From assembly GCF_965199065.1 (NCBI RefSeq), contig NZ_CBDAQN010000001.1, positions 1 to 64,000 of the forward strand: a DNA stretch of 64,000 nucleotides, read 5' to 3'. Shown here piece after piece: positions 45,338 through 53,681 of the stretch. The notes under the pieces are model-generated. The model was given only the letters and a program-made list of their open reading frames with translations. It searched no databases and was not told the origin of the DNA. A program made the translations under genes and the position numbers. Each line of letters opens with the position of its first letter. Within the stretch, counting starts at the first letter, position 1. This DNA comes from Acidisoma sp965199065 (lineage in GTDB: Bacteria > Pseudomonadota > Alphaproteobacteria > Acetobacterales > Acetobacteraceae).

Positions 45338-46567
45338 ATGATCAGCACAATGAAAGCCGCCGTGATTCGCAAACCGGGCGGACCGGACGTTCTTAAGATT
45401 GAGGAGCTCCCCGTCCCGAGCCCTGCGATCGGCCATGTGCTGATCCGCGTCGAGGCATTCGGCCTCAACCGGTCTGAGATGTTCACTCGTCAAGGTCTTT
45501 CGCCAGACGTGAAGTTCCCTCGCGTACTCGGGATTGAAGCCGTCGGGACCGTGGAGGCGGCACCGGGCGCCGAGTTCAGCAGGGGCGACGTCGTCGCCAC
45601 TGTCATGGGAGGCATGGGGCGAGATTTTGACGGTGGCTACGCGGAGTATGTAGTGGTTCCAGCCAAGCAAGTGCAGGCGTTCCGGACAAATCTTTCTTGG
45701 GATAAGCTTGGCGCGCTGCCGGAGATGCTCCAGACCGCAGGTCTTTCGCCAGACGTGAAGTTCCCTCGCGTACTCGGGATTGAAGCCGTCGGGACCGTGG
45801 AGGCGGCACCGGGCGCCGAGTTCAGCAGGGGCGACGTCGTCGCCACTGTCATGGGAGGCATGGGGCGAGATTTTGACGGTGGCTACGCGGAGTATGTAGT
45901 GGTTCCAGCCAAGCAAGTGCAGGCGTTCCGGACAAATCTTTCTTGGGATAAGCTTGGCGCGCTGCCGGAGATGCTCCAGACCGCATGGGGGTCGCTGTTT
46001 CGTGCGCTACAGCTCGTACCGCGAGACCGGCTGTTGATCCGTGGCGGCACCACCTCAGTTGGAATGGCCGCGGCAGCAATCGCAAAGCGTCACGGTGCGA
46101 CGGTCGCTTCGACCTCGCGGAACCCCAACAGCGAGAGGTTGCTTCGCGATTGTGGGGCGGACCAGTTTTTTCTCGATGACGGTGCAATCGCCGAGACCGT
46201 CAAGCGCCAGTGGGACGGCGGTGCAGATAAGGTTCTTGAGCTCGTGGGCACGACGACCCTGCTCGACTCCCTCCGTTGCACGCGTGAACCTGCCCTCGTT
46301 TGCATGACCGGGATTGTCGGCAATAAATGGTCGCTCGAGGGCTTCAGCCCGATGGCCGCGATTCCAACCGCTGTTGGTCTCACGACCTATGACGGGGGGG
46401 TCGAGGACTTCATGCGGATGCCGATGCAAGATCTGGTCGATGAGGTTGCAGCGGGCAAGTTGCCGGTTCAGGTCGGCCGGGTCTTCCACCTTGGCGAGAT
46501 TGTGGAGGCGCACCGGACGATGGAAGAGAACCGGGCTGGCGGAAAGATTGTAGTAGTCACCCGCTGA
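45338..46567 (+). CDS. Quinone oxidoreductase (MDR family) with an internal 82-residue duplication
   Basis: A 409-residue zinc-free MDR oxidoreductase. The N-terminal domain starts MKAAVIRKPGGPDVLKIEEL, and the NAD(P)-binding domain has RGGTTSVGMAAAAIAKRHGA. A 246-bp segment is repeated perfectly in tandem and in frame, so residues 53-134 are repeated as 135-216. Each copy starts GLSPDVKFPRVLG and ends GALPEMLQTA. Without the extra copy the length would be about 327, normal for the family. The second start (45350) is also possible. The extra copy inserts a whole piece of the catalytic domain, so activity is doubtful; recent origin or assembly error should both be considered. Confidence 0.85.
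   Translation: MISTMKAAVIRKPGGPDVLKIEELPVPSPAIGHVLIRVEAFGLNRSEMFTRQGLSPDVKFPRVLGIEAVGTVEAAPGAEFSRGDVVATVMGGMGRDFDGGYAEYVVVPAKQVQAFRTNLSWDKLGALPEMLQTAGLSPDVKFPRVLGIEAVGTVEAAPGAEFSRGDVVATVMGGMGRDFDGGYAEYVVVPAKQVQAFRTNLSWDKLGALPEMLQTAWGSLFRALQLVPRDRLLIRGGTTSVGMAAAAIAKRHGATVASTSRNPNSERLLRDCGADQFFLDDGAIAETVKRQWDGGADKVLELVGTTTLLDSLRCTREPALVCMTGIVGNKWSLEGFSPMAAIPTAVGLTTYDGGVEDFMRMPMQDLVDEVAAGKLPVQVGRVFHLGEIVEAHRTMEENRAGGKIVVVTR
45494..45985 (+). repeat. Perfect 246-bp tandem duplication inside a coding gene
   Basis: Copy one spans 45494-45739 and copy two 45740-45985. No differences were seen between them at protein level or in the stretches compared base by base. The length is a multiple of three, so the frame is kept. 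The breakpoints lie after CAA-G and before TGGGGG, with a single shared A at the join, so no long homology explains it. Confidence 0.92.
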
Positions 46568-46617
46568 ACCTGGGCGCACGGCATGATGCCATCCAATCCT
46601 GCACCCAGGAGCGCCGA

Positions 46618-46977
46618 ATGTTCGACAACCGGCGGAGCAGTCAGCCGTATTTGGCTAAGGAGGATGAAATGGCGATGAAGATGGTTGTCGGAACCTTCGG
46701 AAACCGGGAGCAACATTGGGTTGGAGACGGATTTCCTATACGCTCCTTGTTCTCATACGAGAACTTTGGTGCAGAGATCAGCCCCTTCCTCCTTCTGGAC
46801 TACGCTGGACCTCACGAGTTCTCGCCTGCTCGAAGGCAGCGTGGCGTAGGAACCTACCCGCATCGCGGCTTTGAGACGGTGACCATTGTCTACGATGGTG
46901 AGGTTGAGCATCGGGATTCAACAGATGCCGGCGGCATCATCGGGCCTAGGGACGTGCATCCGCTTGATAGCACATAG
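46618..46977 (+). pseudogene. Pirin family protein, truncated
   Basis: About 119 residues covering the first half of a pirin cupin domain: FPIRSLFSYENFGAEISPFL, then a motif spanning GVGTYPHRGFETVTIVYDGE with its iron-binding histidine, and GGIIGPRDV. Intact pirins are about 230-290 residues and continue with a GxxxxEFH motif; here the sequence breaks after RDVHPLDST and stops. The original start may be at 46618 or the later ATG at 46669. It follows the quinone oxidoreductase gene, a common neighbour of pirin. Confidence 0.75.
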
Positions 46978-47024
46978 CCAGCGTCGCGCTCCGAAGCTTG
47001 CGATTAAGTCGGTAGGTTGAAGAC

Positions 47025-48176
47025 CTAAACGACGAAGGTGATCCAGCGGCGAGCAGTCTCTTCAAACGACTTGCCTTCCGTACGCAGCGGTCCATCAAAG
47101 GGTCGAGTCGGTGTATTCCCCGACAAGTCCTCTAGATTTGGAGAAACATAAATTCGATGCGATCCGCTCGCCCAAGGGGCATCTGGAGTGAAACAGCAAC
47201 GCCTCTCGTCCCGATCAATTTTGACGCAGCCACCTATCGGTTGGTCACGATCAGAGGTGACCGCAATCCCACGCCTGAGCTGTGCCCAGTCCAACGGCCT
47301 CGGGAAGATTAGTTCAACAGGTCTGCGGCTTGCAACTGCAGGAGATCGAACACTCCATTCCTCGAGTTCGACGGGCGCGCGAACCGCCTCCGACGCAATG
47401 AACCTCTTGAGAAATATGTCGCGTAACGGGCGCCGGTACACGTCGGTCATGCCGGCACCAATTTTCAAAGCGTATTGCTGACCCGCTATGAGTGGCGGCC
47501 CCAGCACCAGATTTGGCCCGACGCCGCGTTTCAGCCGGCCCGGATCCAACAAGATTGTAAGGCAGGTCACGCTATGATCCCATAGCTCCACCGGAGCCCG
47601 ATAGAGCACGTCGGGCACCGGACGGTCGTCCGGACCAAGGATCTCGACGTTGTCTTCTACCCGACCGCGCCGCATCGCAGTTGAGAACCGGACGTAGAAG
47701 CGCAGCAGATTTGCCGGCAGGGCCCGGCTGGATGGATATACTTCAATGACTTCAGACGCCTCGTGCGGCATTTCTGGTGCTGGAAATGAGAAGTCTCGGG
47801 TCACGGTTTCGACAGCACTCAGTTGTCTCAGAATGCGCAAGTCCAGGATGGCTCGAAAAGAAACACCTGGCTCGAATGGGAAGTGAGGAGTGAAGCGGAC
47901 TTCGTCACCGAGAACCAGATAGTCTCCAGAGATACTGGGGAGTTCATCATGATCGGGCTCTCCCGATTGAGCGACTTTTACACGAAGCAGCGACTGAAGC
48001 CGCCCACTAGAGGAAGCGGAGAGGCCCGGCCCCAACCCGCTTGCGCTGACATACCAAACCCCGCGACTAACATCGTGTTCAACTGAGAGCGACAGTGGAA
48101 CCGACAGTACCTCGTCACAAACCGGCGTCAAGACGAGGGGCGCCATCGCGACACTCACCGTGCTGCGGGCCCGCAT
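47025..48176 (-). CDS. Ig-like (SbsA-type) domain protein, exported partner of a beta-propeller
   Basis: About 383 residues, with several beta-sandwich modules. The second half has the SbsA Ig-like pattern: VEVYPS-like strand VIEVYPSSRALPANLLRFYV, then FSTAMRRGRVEDNVEILGPD and DLSGNTPTRPFDG at the C-terminus, typical of bacterial Ig folds. A short hydrophobic N-terminus (VSVAMAPLVLTPVCDEVL) may act as a weak signal. The frame also opens at TTG 48203, which would overlap the preceding propeller gene by 17 bases; the two are clearly one operon. Function is unknown. Confidence 0.65.
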   Translation of the reverse strand: MRARSTVSVAMAPLVLTPVCDEVLSVPLSLSVEHDVSRGVWYVSASGLGPGLSASSSGRLQSLLRVKVAQSGEPDHDELPSISGDYLVLGDEVRFTPHFPFEPGVSFRAILDLRILRQLSAVETVTRDFSFPAPEMPHEASEVIEVYPSSRALPANLLRFYVRFSTAMRRGRVEDNVEILGPDDRPVPDVLYRAPVELWDHSVTCLTILLDPGRLKRGVGPNLVLGPPLIAGQQYALKIGAGMTDVYRRPLRDIFLKRFIASEAVRAPVELEEWSVRSPAVASRRPVELIFPRPLDWAQLRRGIAVTSDRDQPIGGCVKIDRDERRCCFTPDAPWASGSHRIYVSPNLEDLSGNTPTRPFDGPLRTEGKSFEETARRWITFVV

Positions 48177-48186
48177 CTCAACGCCG

Positions 48187-49494
48187 TTACGAGATAGTGT
48201 CAATCTGGCCGCGGTGCGCTCGATAGTGGAAAGGGTCCGGACCGTTTGGCCAATTCATCTCCGCCATTCCGAGCCGCCTATCAAAAAAGTAAGGAACCAT
48301 GAGCGTCCCGAGGTCGAGGCGGTAGCCAGTCGTTGGGTGTCGCCATACGACGACCGCCCACCTAGGATTTAGGATAGCCATGTGCTCGGACTTGATAGGG
48401 AGGTGGTGCTGTGTGCGACCCAGCCCACCATAGTCAAAATTGATTGGCCCTCCCGTCGGCTCGGCTGGCGCCGTATCCAGCTCAGCTACCCCGATCTGCG
48501 CTCCATCGCGAGTGTCGATCGTGACCAATAGGTTTTCTTTCTGATCGAGCGGGTTGGTGAAGGTGAACATGTCGAGCGGGTTGCTACCGTAACCCAGTTG
48601 TCCAATTGTCTCCCCCCTCACGTGCGCGCCGTCCTTCAGAGCCGCTAGGGGAAAGCGCACGAGCGGCGTGCATCCGTATACGGCAAACACATGAGGTTCA
48701 ACTCGAACTTCTCGAATGATCTGCCGGATTATGGGTGCGCGTGTCTCCCACTCGCCGTGCACAGGGTGCCAAATCTCGACAGTGGATGTGGCCAAGCTTC
48801 CGGTGAAGGGAAAGGGGATGCGGTACAAGGTCGATGCAAACCGCTGATTGGAAACGCCTGTGACAAAGACTTCGCCGTTATAGTATTTCACGTCCGTGAC
48901 GGCGTAGACACTTTGCGGTTCAAACTCTAGCCGTGCTGTGTCGGCGGGCTCGTTCGGGATCGAGGCTTTGGAATGTGAGAGCGCATCAAGCTGTAGCACT
49001 TCCAGACGTCCGTGGTTTACCTTCACGATCGTAGGTATAACAACAGGGCCCCGTCCGCGCTCAACGGAAAGGAAAATCTGCTTTGTCGGCTCGTGGACAA
49101 CCATATCATTTACGACGATGTTGTCGTACGTGGTGCCCATAAGACTGGCAAGCTTGACATCCAACCCTTGCACAAGATCGACACCTTCGAAATTCTGGAA
49201 GTTGCCGAGCTCCACGCCAGTTTGACGGTCAAAATCCTTGGCTCGAAGAACAAAGGCATGAATTGCGGCGCCTTTGATGTCCCCCACGAGCAGGATGTTG
49301 TCGGGGCCAAAGGCGATCTTGCCTGCGGACCGGAGTGGGCCTGCTGAGCGTGGTAAACCTTCGTTCACTGTGGCGGCTTGTCCAACATCTGTTGCGAGCA
49401 TACTGCCTGCCAAAGCCAGCCCAAGGCCGGACTTTGCGCCGAGCCCTAAGGCGCCTCTTCGGGAGTGCAGACCAGGTACTGACGAATCTACCAT
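48187..49494 (-). CDS. Tat-exported beta-propeller protein of unknown function
   Basis: A 435-residue protein. AGGAGAG sits before the ATG at 49494, which fixes the start although the frame is open further. The N-terminus HSRRGALGLGAKSGLGLALA resembles a twin-arginine signal. The mature part has repeated propeller-like strands: SAGKIAFGPDNILLVGDIKG, SVYAVTDVKYYNGEVFVTGV and SEHMAILNPRWAVVVW. No catalytic family is recognised. Tat export suggests a folded or cofactor-bound protein. The Ig-like protein gene directly follows. Confidence 0.7.
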   Translation of the reverse strand: MVDSSVPGLHSRRGALGLGAKSGLGLALAGSMLATDVGQAATVNEGLPRSAGPLRSAGKIAFGPDNILLVGDIKGAAIHAFVLRAKDFDRQTGVELGNFQNFEGVDLVQGLDVKLASLMGTTYDNIVVNDMVVHEPTKQIFLSVERGRGPVVIPTIVKVNHGRLEVLQLDALSHSKASIPNEPADTARLEFEPQSVYAVTDVKYYNGEVFVTGVSNQRFASTLYRIPFPFTGSLATSTVEIWHPVHGEWETRAPIIRQIIREVRVEPHVFAVYGCTPLVRFPLAALKDGAHVRGETIGQLGYGSNPLDMFTFTNPLDQKENLLVTIDTRDGAQIGVAELDTAPAEPTGGPINFDYGGLGRTQHHLPIKSEHMAILNPRWAVVVWRHPTTGYRLDLGTLMVPYFFDRRLGMAEMNWPNGPDPFHYRAHRGQIDTIS

Positions 49495-49685
49495 CTTCTC
49501 TCTCCTCATCAGGGTTCCGGTGCGATAGTCTGATACACACGGTAGATCGGACCAATTAGTCGCTGAATCGGAAAACACCGTCCCACAAACCAAGCAAGTT
49601 GTGACCAAGCGACACAAGAATTAGTCCTGCCGATACAAGATGCAGCAAACGGCCGTGTCAGCGATCAGTTCGAGTGCTTCTCAAC

Positions 49686-49734
49686 TTACGGGGGCAATAC
49701 CGGGAAGAGCCTCGGGACCATCTGCGTCGCAAAT
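49686..49734 (-). pseudogene. Last 15 codons of a third LysR paralogue, cut by an IS element
   Basis: Read on the minus strand, this gives FATQMVPRLFPVLPP and a stop, matching the C-terminus of the LysR protein at 39028 (FATQMAPMLFPTLP). The rest of the gene is replaced by an IS3 element. Its upstream half is not found on the far side of the element, so part of it was deleted. Confidence 0.6.
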
Positions 49735-49773
49735 TGAACCGCGCCGGGTTTCGCGGAGGCCATTTGGGTTAAG

Positions 49774-50678
49774 TTATGCGGCCAAGGGCATCTGGTCCAG
49801 GGCCGCATAGTAGCGCGCTTCGGCCTCGGCGGGCGGGACATTGCCGATGGGCTCGAGGAGGCGGCGATGATTGAACCAGTCCACCCATTCGAGGGTGGCG
49901 AATTCCACGGCCTCTGCATGACGCCATGGCCCCCTGCGATGAAATTCCTCGGCCTTGAACAGGCCGTTGATGGTTTCGGCGAGGGCATTCTCGCAGCTGT
50001 CGCCGACGCTGCCGACGGATGGTTCGATCCCGGCGTCTGCCAGGCGTTCCGTGTAGCGAAAAGACGCGTATTGAACGCCGCGATCGCTATGATGAATCAA
50101 CTCGCTCTGTCGCGCAGGGCGGCGATCATGCAGCGCCTGCTCCAAGGCATGCAGCACAAATCCGGTCTGAGCAGATCGGGAAACGCGCCAGCCGACAATG
50201 CGGCGGGCAAAGACGTCGATGACAAAGGCAACTCAGTCAAATCCCTGCCAGGTGGCGACATAGATGAAATCGGAAACCCACAGGGCATTGGGCCGAGTAG
50301 CGCGAAACTGCCGATTGACCCTGTCCCGGGGGCAAGGGGCGGCCGGATTGCTGACCGTCGTCTTCACGGGCTTGCCGCGGATCACCCCCGCAAGCCCATC
50401 TGCTTCATCAAGCGCGCCGTCGTGCAGCGCGCGACCTCGATGCCCTCCCGATGCAATTGCCGCCAGACCTTGCGCACGCCATAGACCGCGAAATTCTCCT
50501 CCCAGACCCGGCGGATCTGTGCCCTCAGCACGACATCACGTCGTGCGGGCGGTGGCAGACGATCAGGATCGCGCTGCCGGGCTGCATAGTCATGACAGGT
50601 TGACGGGGCGATCGGCAGAACGCGGCAGATCGGCTCGACCCCGTGGGCATCCCGGCAATCGTCGATGAAGGCAATCAT
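49774..50678 (-). pseudogene. IS3-family transposase OrfB, disrupted
   Basis: The N-terminal part (MIAFIDDCRDAHGVEPICRV to RLMKQMGLRG) ends prematurely at 50382 because one G is missing from a G tract. The middle (NALWVSDFIYVATWQGFD) contains an extra in-frame TGA near 50228. The C-terminal part carries IHHSDRGVQYASFRYTERLA and the glutamate in NALAETINGLFK, so the DDE residues remain recognisable. Two disabling mutations mean it is inactive. Confidence 0.85.
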
Positions 50679-51005
50679 TTTTTGAACGGGCGGTCGAACT
50701 CCGCCGCCGCAAAATAGGCCGACGCCATGCGCAATATCTCATTGGCCTGGCGCAGTTCGCGGTTCTCACGCTCCAGGGCTTTCATCCGCTCGGCTACCTC
50801 CGAGGGCCCCCCCCGAGCTTCGGTCAGCCTCAATATCCGCCTTCTTCACCCACTCCATCAGCGTCTGTGTCGAACAGCCGATCTTCCCGGCAATCGACGT
50901 CGCCGCAGCCCAGCGAGACGGGTGTTCCCCCTCATGGTCCAATACCATCCGCACCGCCCGGGCACGAACCTCAGCACTTAATTTGTTCGTCGTCTTGCTC
51001 GTCAT
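50679..51005 (-). pseudogene. IS3-family transposase OrfA, frameshifted
   Basis: The start is intact: KLSAEVRARAVRMVLDHEGE and AGKIGCSTQTLMEWVKKADI, the IS3-type helix-turn-helix. A frameshift in a G-rich run then ends the frame at 50766. In the next frame the C-terminus continues with MKALERENRELRQANEILRM and ASAYFAAAEFDRPFKK, the usual OrfA tail before the programmed slip site. Confidence 0.85.
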
Positions 51006-51056
51006 GGCTCCATCCTACTCGGAAGTTGGGGCCTCCGGAAAACCCGGCGCGGTTCA

Positions 51057-51245
51057 GTTTGCAGCGGCTGGCGCCGCCATGACCTTGCAAATGGTGTGGA
51101 AGGGCGCACACAACCGACCTCGGTCGTCCCGATCCTGCTCTTCGCGCTGACCTTCCTGCTCAGTGGCGTGCTGCGCTGGCCTCTCTGGTTGACGTTGGCT
51201 TTAACGGCGCCGTTTGGCATCGTCTGGCCTGGCGACGGCGCATAA
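51057..51245 (+). pseudogene. Chromate transporter (ChrA) C-terminal fragment
   Basis: Directly beside the IS end a short frame reads FAAAGAAMTLQMVWKG. After a frameshift it continues with VPILLFALTFLLSGVLRWPL and TAPFGIVWPGDGA, the last helices of a short-type chromate transporter subunit. The N-terminal part is missing, removed with the IS junction. Confidence 0.6.
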
Positions 51246-51281
51246 GCGGACCAAAACCCGCGCCGCCGCGGGAGCCGCGCC

Positions 51282-51400
51282 ATGACGCCGACCCTCGCCC
51301 TGCAGCTCTGTTCCGTCTTCAGTGTCACCTCGCTTCTGGCCTTCGGAGGCGGGAACGCGGCGGATCCGCAATTCCGGAAGATGACGGTTCAGGTGTATCA
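51282..51400 (+). pseudogene. Second chromate transporter subunit, N-terminal fragment
   Basis: It starts ATG with TPTLALQLCSVFSVTSLLAF and GGGNAADPQF, the conserved GGGNA motif of ChrA-type transporters. It breaks off after about 35 residues and the rest of the gene is gone; the frame then runs antisense into the kinase gene. The pair with the preceding fragment suggests a former split (two-subunit) ChrA system. Confidence 0.55.
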
Positions 51401-51427
51401 TTGCTCGACACCGCAGCAGCAGCCCGC

Positions 51428-52297
51428 TCAGATGACGCCGCCCCTGCGCCAGGCAAACGGAGTACGATCCGGACCTATCTCAATCACCAGATCCGCCGGC
51501 TCATCGGCTATGATCCACCGCGTAAGCCGCTCGTAATGGGCGATGAAACGCGCGACCGCTGGCGCATCCATCACGGGCATCGACTGACTGTCCATGCGAG
51601 CGAGGCCCATCTCCTGTTCGAGCCGCCACCCATGAACGCACGCGAAATCCGGTGCGCGCAGCAGAACACGGAGATCGAGTAAATTGAATAGCGCTCGATA
51701 ATCGTCTTGTAGCACTGAGTTCACGTGCCGTCGCCATGTGCCGTCTGCGTCCTCATCACGCTCGAGCGCATTGATCGGTTGCAGCAAATCCTCGTCCGGA
51801 ATGGGACGTGCACCAACGCACCACCCTTCCAGGATCACGACGGAAACAGGCGCCTGGTAGGTTTGCCACGTTGCCGGCGCCGCCCGATCATCCAGAGCCT
51901 TGTCGAAGCGCGGCGCTGCGACCATGGCCTGCTGACCAACGAGCGATGCGATCGTCGATCGCGCAAGCGCGAGGTCGTGCGTGCCCGGCACACCGCGGGT
52001 TTCGAGCAGCGGATGGACGGTGCGACCGAGCGTGGCCCTTTCAGCGCGTGTCAGATAGAAGTCGTCGAGCGAAAGCACGGCGCTCGGGCTGCCCGCAGCG
52101 TCGAGGCGCCGCGCGAGCCGCGCCGACATTGTAGACTTCCCGCTACCCTGTGCCCCGCATAGACCGACGACAACCGGCCGGCCAAGCCGCTCGCCGCACG
52201 CGAGCAATTCATCCACGACAAGCGCGTCGGCCGCATCGAAGGCAGACTCCTGGCCGGGTTCCGGCTCAAACAGTCCAGCGTCTGGCATCATCCCCAC
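51428..52297 (-). CDS. D-glycerate 3-kinase family protein
   Basis: A 289-residue P-loop kinase. The Walker A motif is VVGLCGAQGSGKSTMSARLA, and the second conserved motif is SLDDFYLTRAERATLGR, typical of glycerate kinases of the plant/YggC type. VVILEGWCVGARPI and LLRAPDFACVHGWRLEQE are also family blocks. It converts D-glycerate to 3-phosphoglycerate. It is divergent from the IclR gene that begins the catabolic cluster to the right. The cluster has two enzymes that can make D-glycerate, which supports this role. Confidence 0.82.
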   Translation of the reverse strand: MGMMPDAGLFEPEPGQESAFDAADALVVDELLACGERLGRPVVVGLCGAQGSGKSTMSARLARRLDAAGSPSAVLSLDDFYLTRAERATLGRTVHPLLETRGVPGTHDLALARSTIASLVGQQAMVAAPRFDKALDDRAAPATWQTYQAPVSVVILEGWCVGARPIPDEDLLQPINALERDEDADGTWRRHVNSVLQDDYRALFNLLDLRVLLRAPDFACVHGWRLEQEMGLARMDSQSMPVMDAPAVARFIAHYERLTRWIIADEPADLVIEIGPDRTPFAWRRGGVI

Positions 52298-52564
52298 GAA
52301 TGCGTCTCCTTCGATTTCGTCACTCTCTGCTCGATCCCAAGAGACCGTGCACGCCTGAGGTCACGGCAGGCGATCTACCTGGTTACAGAGCTCGCAACAA
52401 CGGCGCAGGCTGGAGGTGCAGAGGCAGCACCCCGTTGAGCAGCGCCGTCCCGTCGCGCCCGCAACGCTATATCGTCGCTAGCCACAATCAGGAAGCCGGG
52501 CGTTTACCGGGTATGGAAGAGTGTTGACACCCAGTCCCGATGTGAGCAGGGTAGGCTGAATAAA

Positions 52565-52578
52565 GGAACTGAAGTTCC
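52565..52578. promoter_or_regulatory. Palindromic operator candidate, copy 1
   Basis: GGAACTGAAGTTCC is a perfect inverted repeat with a 2-bp centre, six bases before the ATG of a short leader frame. Short GC/AT palindromes of this kind are common binding sites for IclR-type regulators. Confidence 0.55.
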
Positions 52579-52831
52579 AAGTAATGAACAATGCCGGCGG
52601 AAGGCCAGTCTACACGGAAATTGCATCCGGCTGACGCGTAAACGACTCAGCCCATGCTGACTCACGTGTGCTCGCAACACGATCCTTTGCACGGAAGACC
52701 GGGCAAGGGCCGCGCTCCCATCGACGATAATCTTGCATTGCACAAGAAGTCCGCTGACTGCCGACAGACGTTCAGGGCCATCTAGAGGTATTGACACCTA
52801 GTAACGGACCGAGCAGCGTAGACTACATTAA

Positions 52832-52845
52832 GGAACTAGAGTTCC
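52832..52845. promoter_or_regulatory. Palindromic operator candidate, copy 2 (iclR leader)
   Basis: GGAACTAGAGTTCC is a perfect inverted repeat five bases before the iclR start codon, in the position expected for autorepression. Confidence 0.55.
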
Positions 52846-52850
52846 AAGTA

Positions 52851-53681
52851 ATGAACAATGTCGAGGAAACCTTAACTCTGAAAGTTCCCGCTCTCGGGAA
52901 GGGAGTCGCACTTTTGGAAGTGATCGCGCGCGAACCTGGTCTTGGATTTACCGCCATCCAGGAGCGTCTCGGCATGCCGAAGAGCTCAACCCATCATCTC
53001 ATCTCCACAATGTGCGAACTTGGCCTGATTAAACGGAGATCGGTGGGCGGGTACGGTTTGGGACTCAAGTTGTTCGAGCTCGCCGGCATCGCGAACGAGA
53101 GCAATGATCTGCAGCGAGAAGCGATGCCGCTCCTTCGTGAACTTGCGCAGCGGGTTCAGCTCACCTGTCATCTCGGCGTATTCGAGCAAGGGGAGGCGGT
53201 CTATCTCGCACGCCTCGAGGGGGCGCGAGACATCGTCGTGCGTTCTCACGTTGGCCAGAGATTTCCTGTGAATTGCAGCGCTCTCGGCAAAAGTCTGATC
53301 GCATGGCTGGCGCCTGAGCAGCTCGACAGTCTGATCGCGAACCTCACCTTCGAAAAGCGGATGCCGAAGACAGTCACGAACGCGGCGGACCTCCGTCTTC
53401 AGCTCGCTGACGTCCGGCGTCGAGGCTGGGCGCTCGATGACGAGGAGCAGGCGCCGAACTGCCGCTGCATCGCAGCACCGATCCGCGATCGCGACGGCAT
53501 CGTAGTCGCCGCAATCAGCACCGTCGGAACGCTGGAGCAGGTTGACGATAAACGGTTCGAGACGCTTGCAGCGCAAGTGATATCCGTAGCGAGCGCAATT
53601 TCGGAAGCCGTCTACAGCACGGTCGCACAGGCCGCGGCGCCGCCGAGACCGCGAGCGGCCGAGAAGGGGAAACGTCGTTGA
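52851..53681 (+). CDS. IclR-family transcriptional regulator
   Basis: A 276-residue protein. The helix-turn-helix is GFTAIQERLGMPKSSTHHLI, and the effector domain has VNCSALGKSLIAWLAPEQLD and CRCIAAPIRDRDGIVVAAIS. The ATG at 52851 is preferred over a TTG at 52791 because it follows the duplicated control module. Its stop overlaps the TTG start of the next gene, so it is cotranscribed with the catabolic enzymes. It probably controls the whole module and perhaps the divergent kinase. The effector is unknown. Confidence 0.9.
   Translation: MNNVEETLTLKVPALGKGVALLEVIAREPGLGFTAIQERLGMPKSSTHHLISTMCELGLIKRRSVGGYGLGLKLFELAGIANESNDLQREAMPLLRELAQRVQLTCHLGVFEQGEAVYLARLEGARDIVVRSHVGQRFPVNCSALGKSLIAWLAPEQLDSLIANLTFEKRMPKTVTNAADLRLQLADVRRRGWALDDEEQAPNCRCIAAPIRDRDGIVVAAISTVGTLEQVDDKRFETLAAQVISVASAISEAVYSTVAQAAAPPRPRAAEKGKRR

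Larger units (their letters stand above)
49735..51056 (-). mobile_element. IS3-family insertion sequence, degenerate (1322 bp)
   Basis: The ends are inverted repeats starting TGAACCGCGCCGGGTTT, with 25 of 27 bases matching. Inside on the minus strand are the orfA and orfB reading frames with several disabling changes. The flanking bases differ (aaat on the left, gttt on the right), so no target duplication is left. One flank is the end of a LysR gene, the other the end of a chromate transporter gene. Confidence 0.88.
52298..52850. promoter_or_regulatory. Divergent control region with duplicated operator module
   Basis: A region of about 550 bases between the kinase and iclR genes. It contains two related modules of about 75 bases (starting near 52522 and 52789). 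Each has TTGACA, 22 bases, TAGRCT, and then a 14-bp palindrome (GGAACT-nn-AGTTCC) just before ATGAACAATG. The second module leads into iclR. The first leads into a 16-residue open frame (MNNAGGRPVYTEIASG) and a stop at 52634. The copies are 267 bases apart. Confidence 0.7.

Noticed and set aside
52524..52557. TTGACA and TAGGCT as a sigma-70 promoter in the first control module
   Set aside because: The 22-base spacing is too long for a standard promoter; the motif is reported only as part of a duplicated module.
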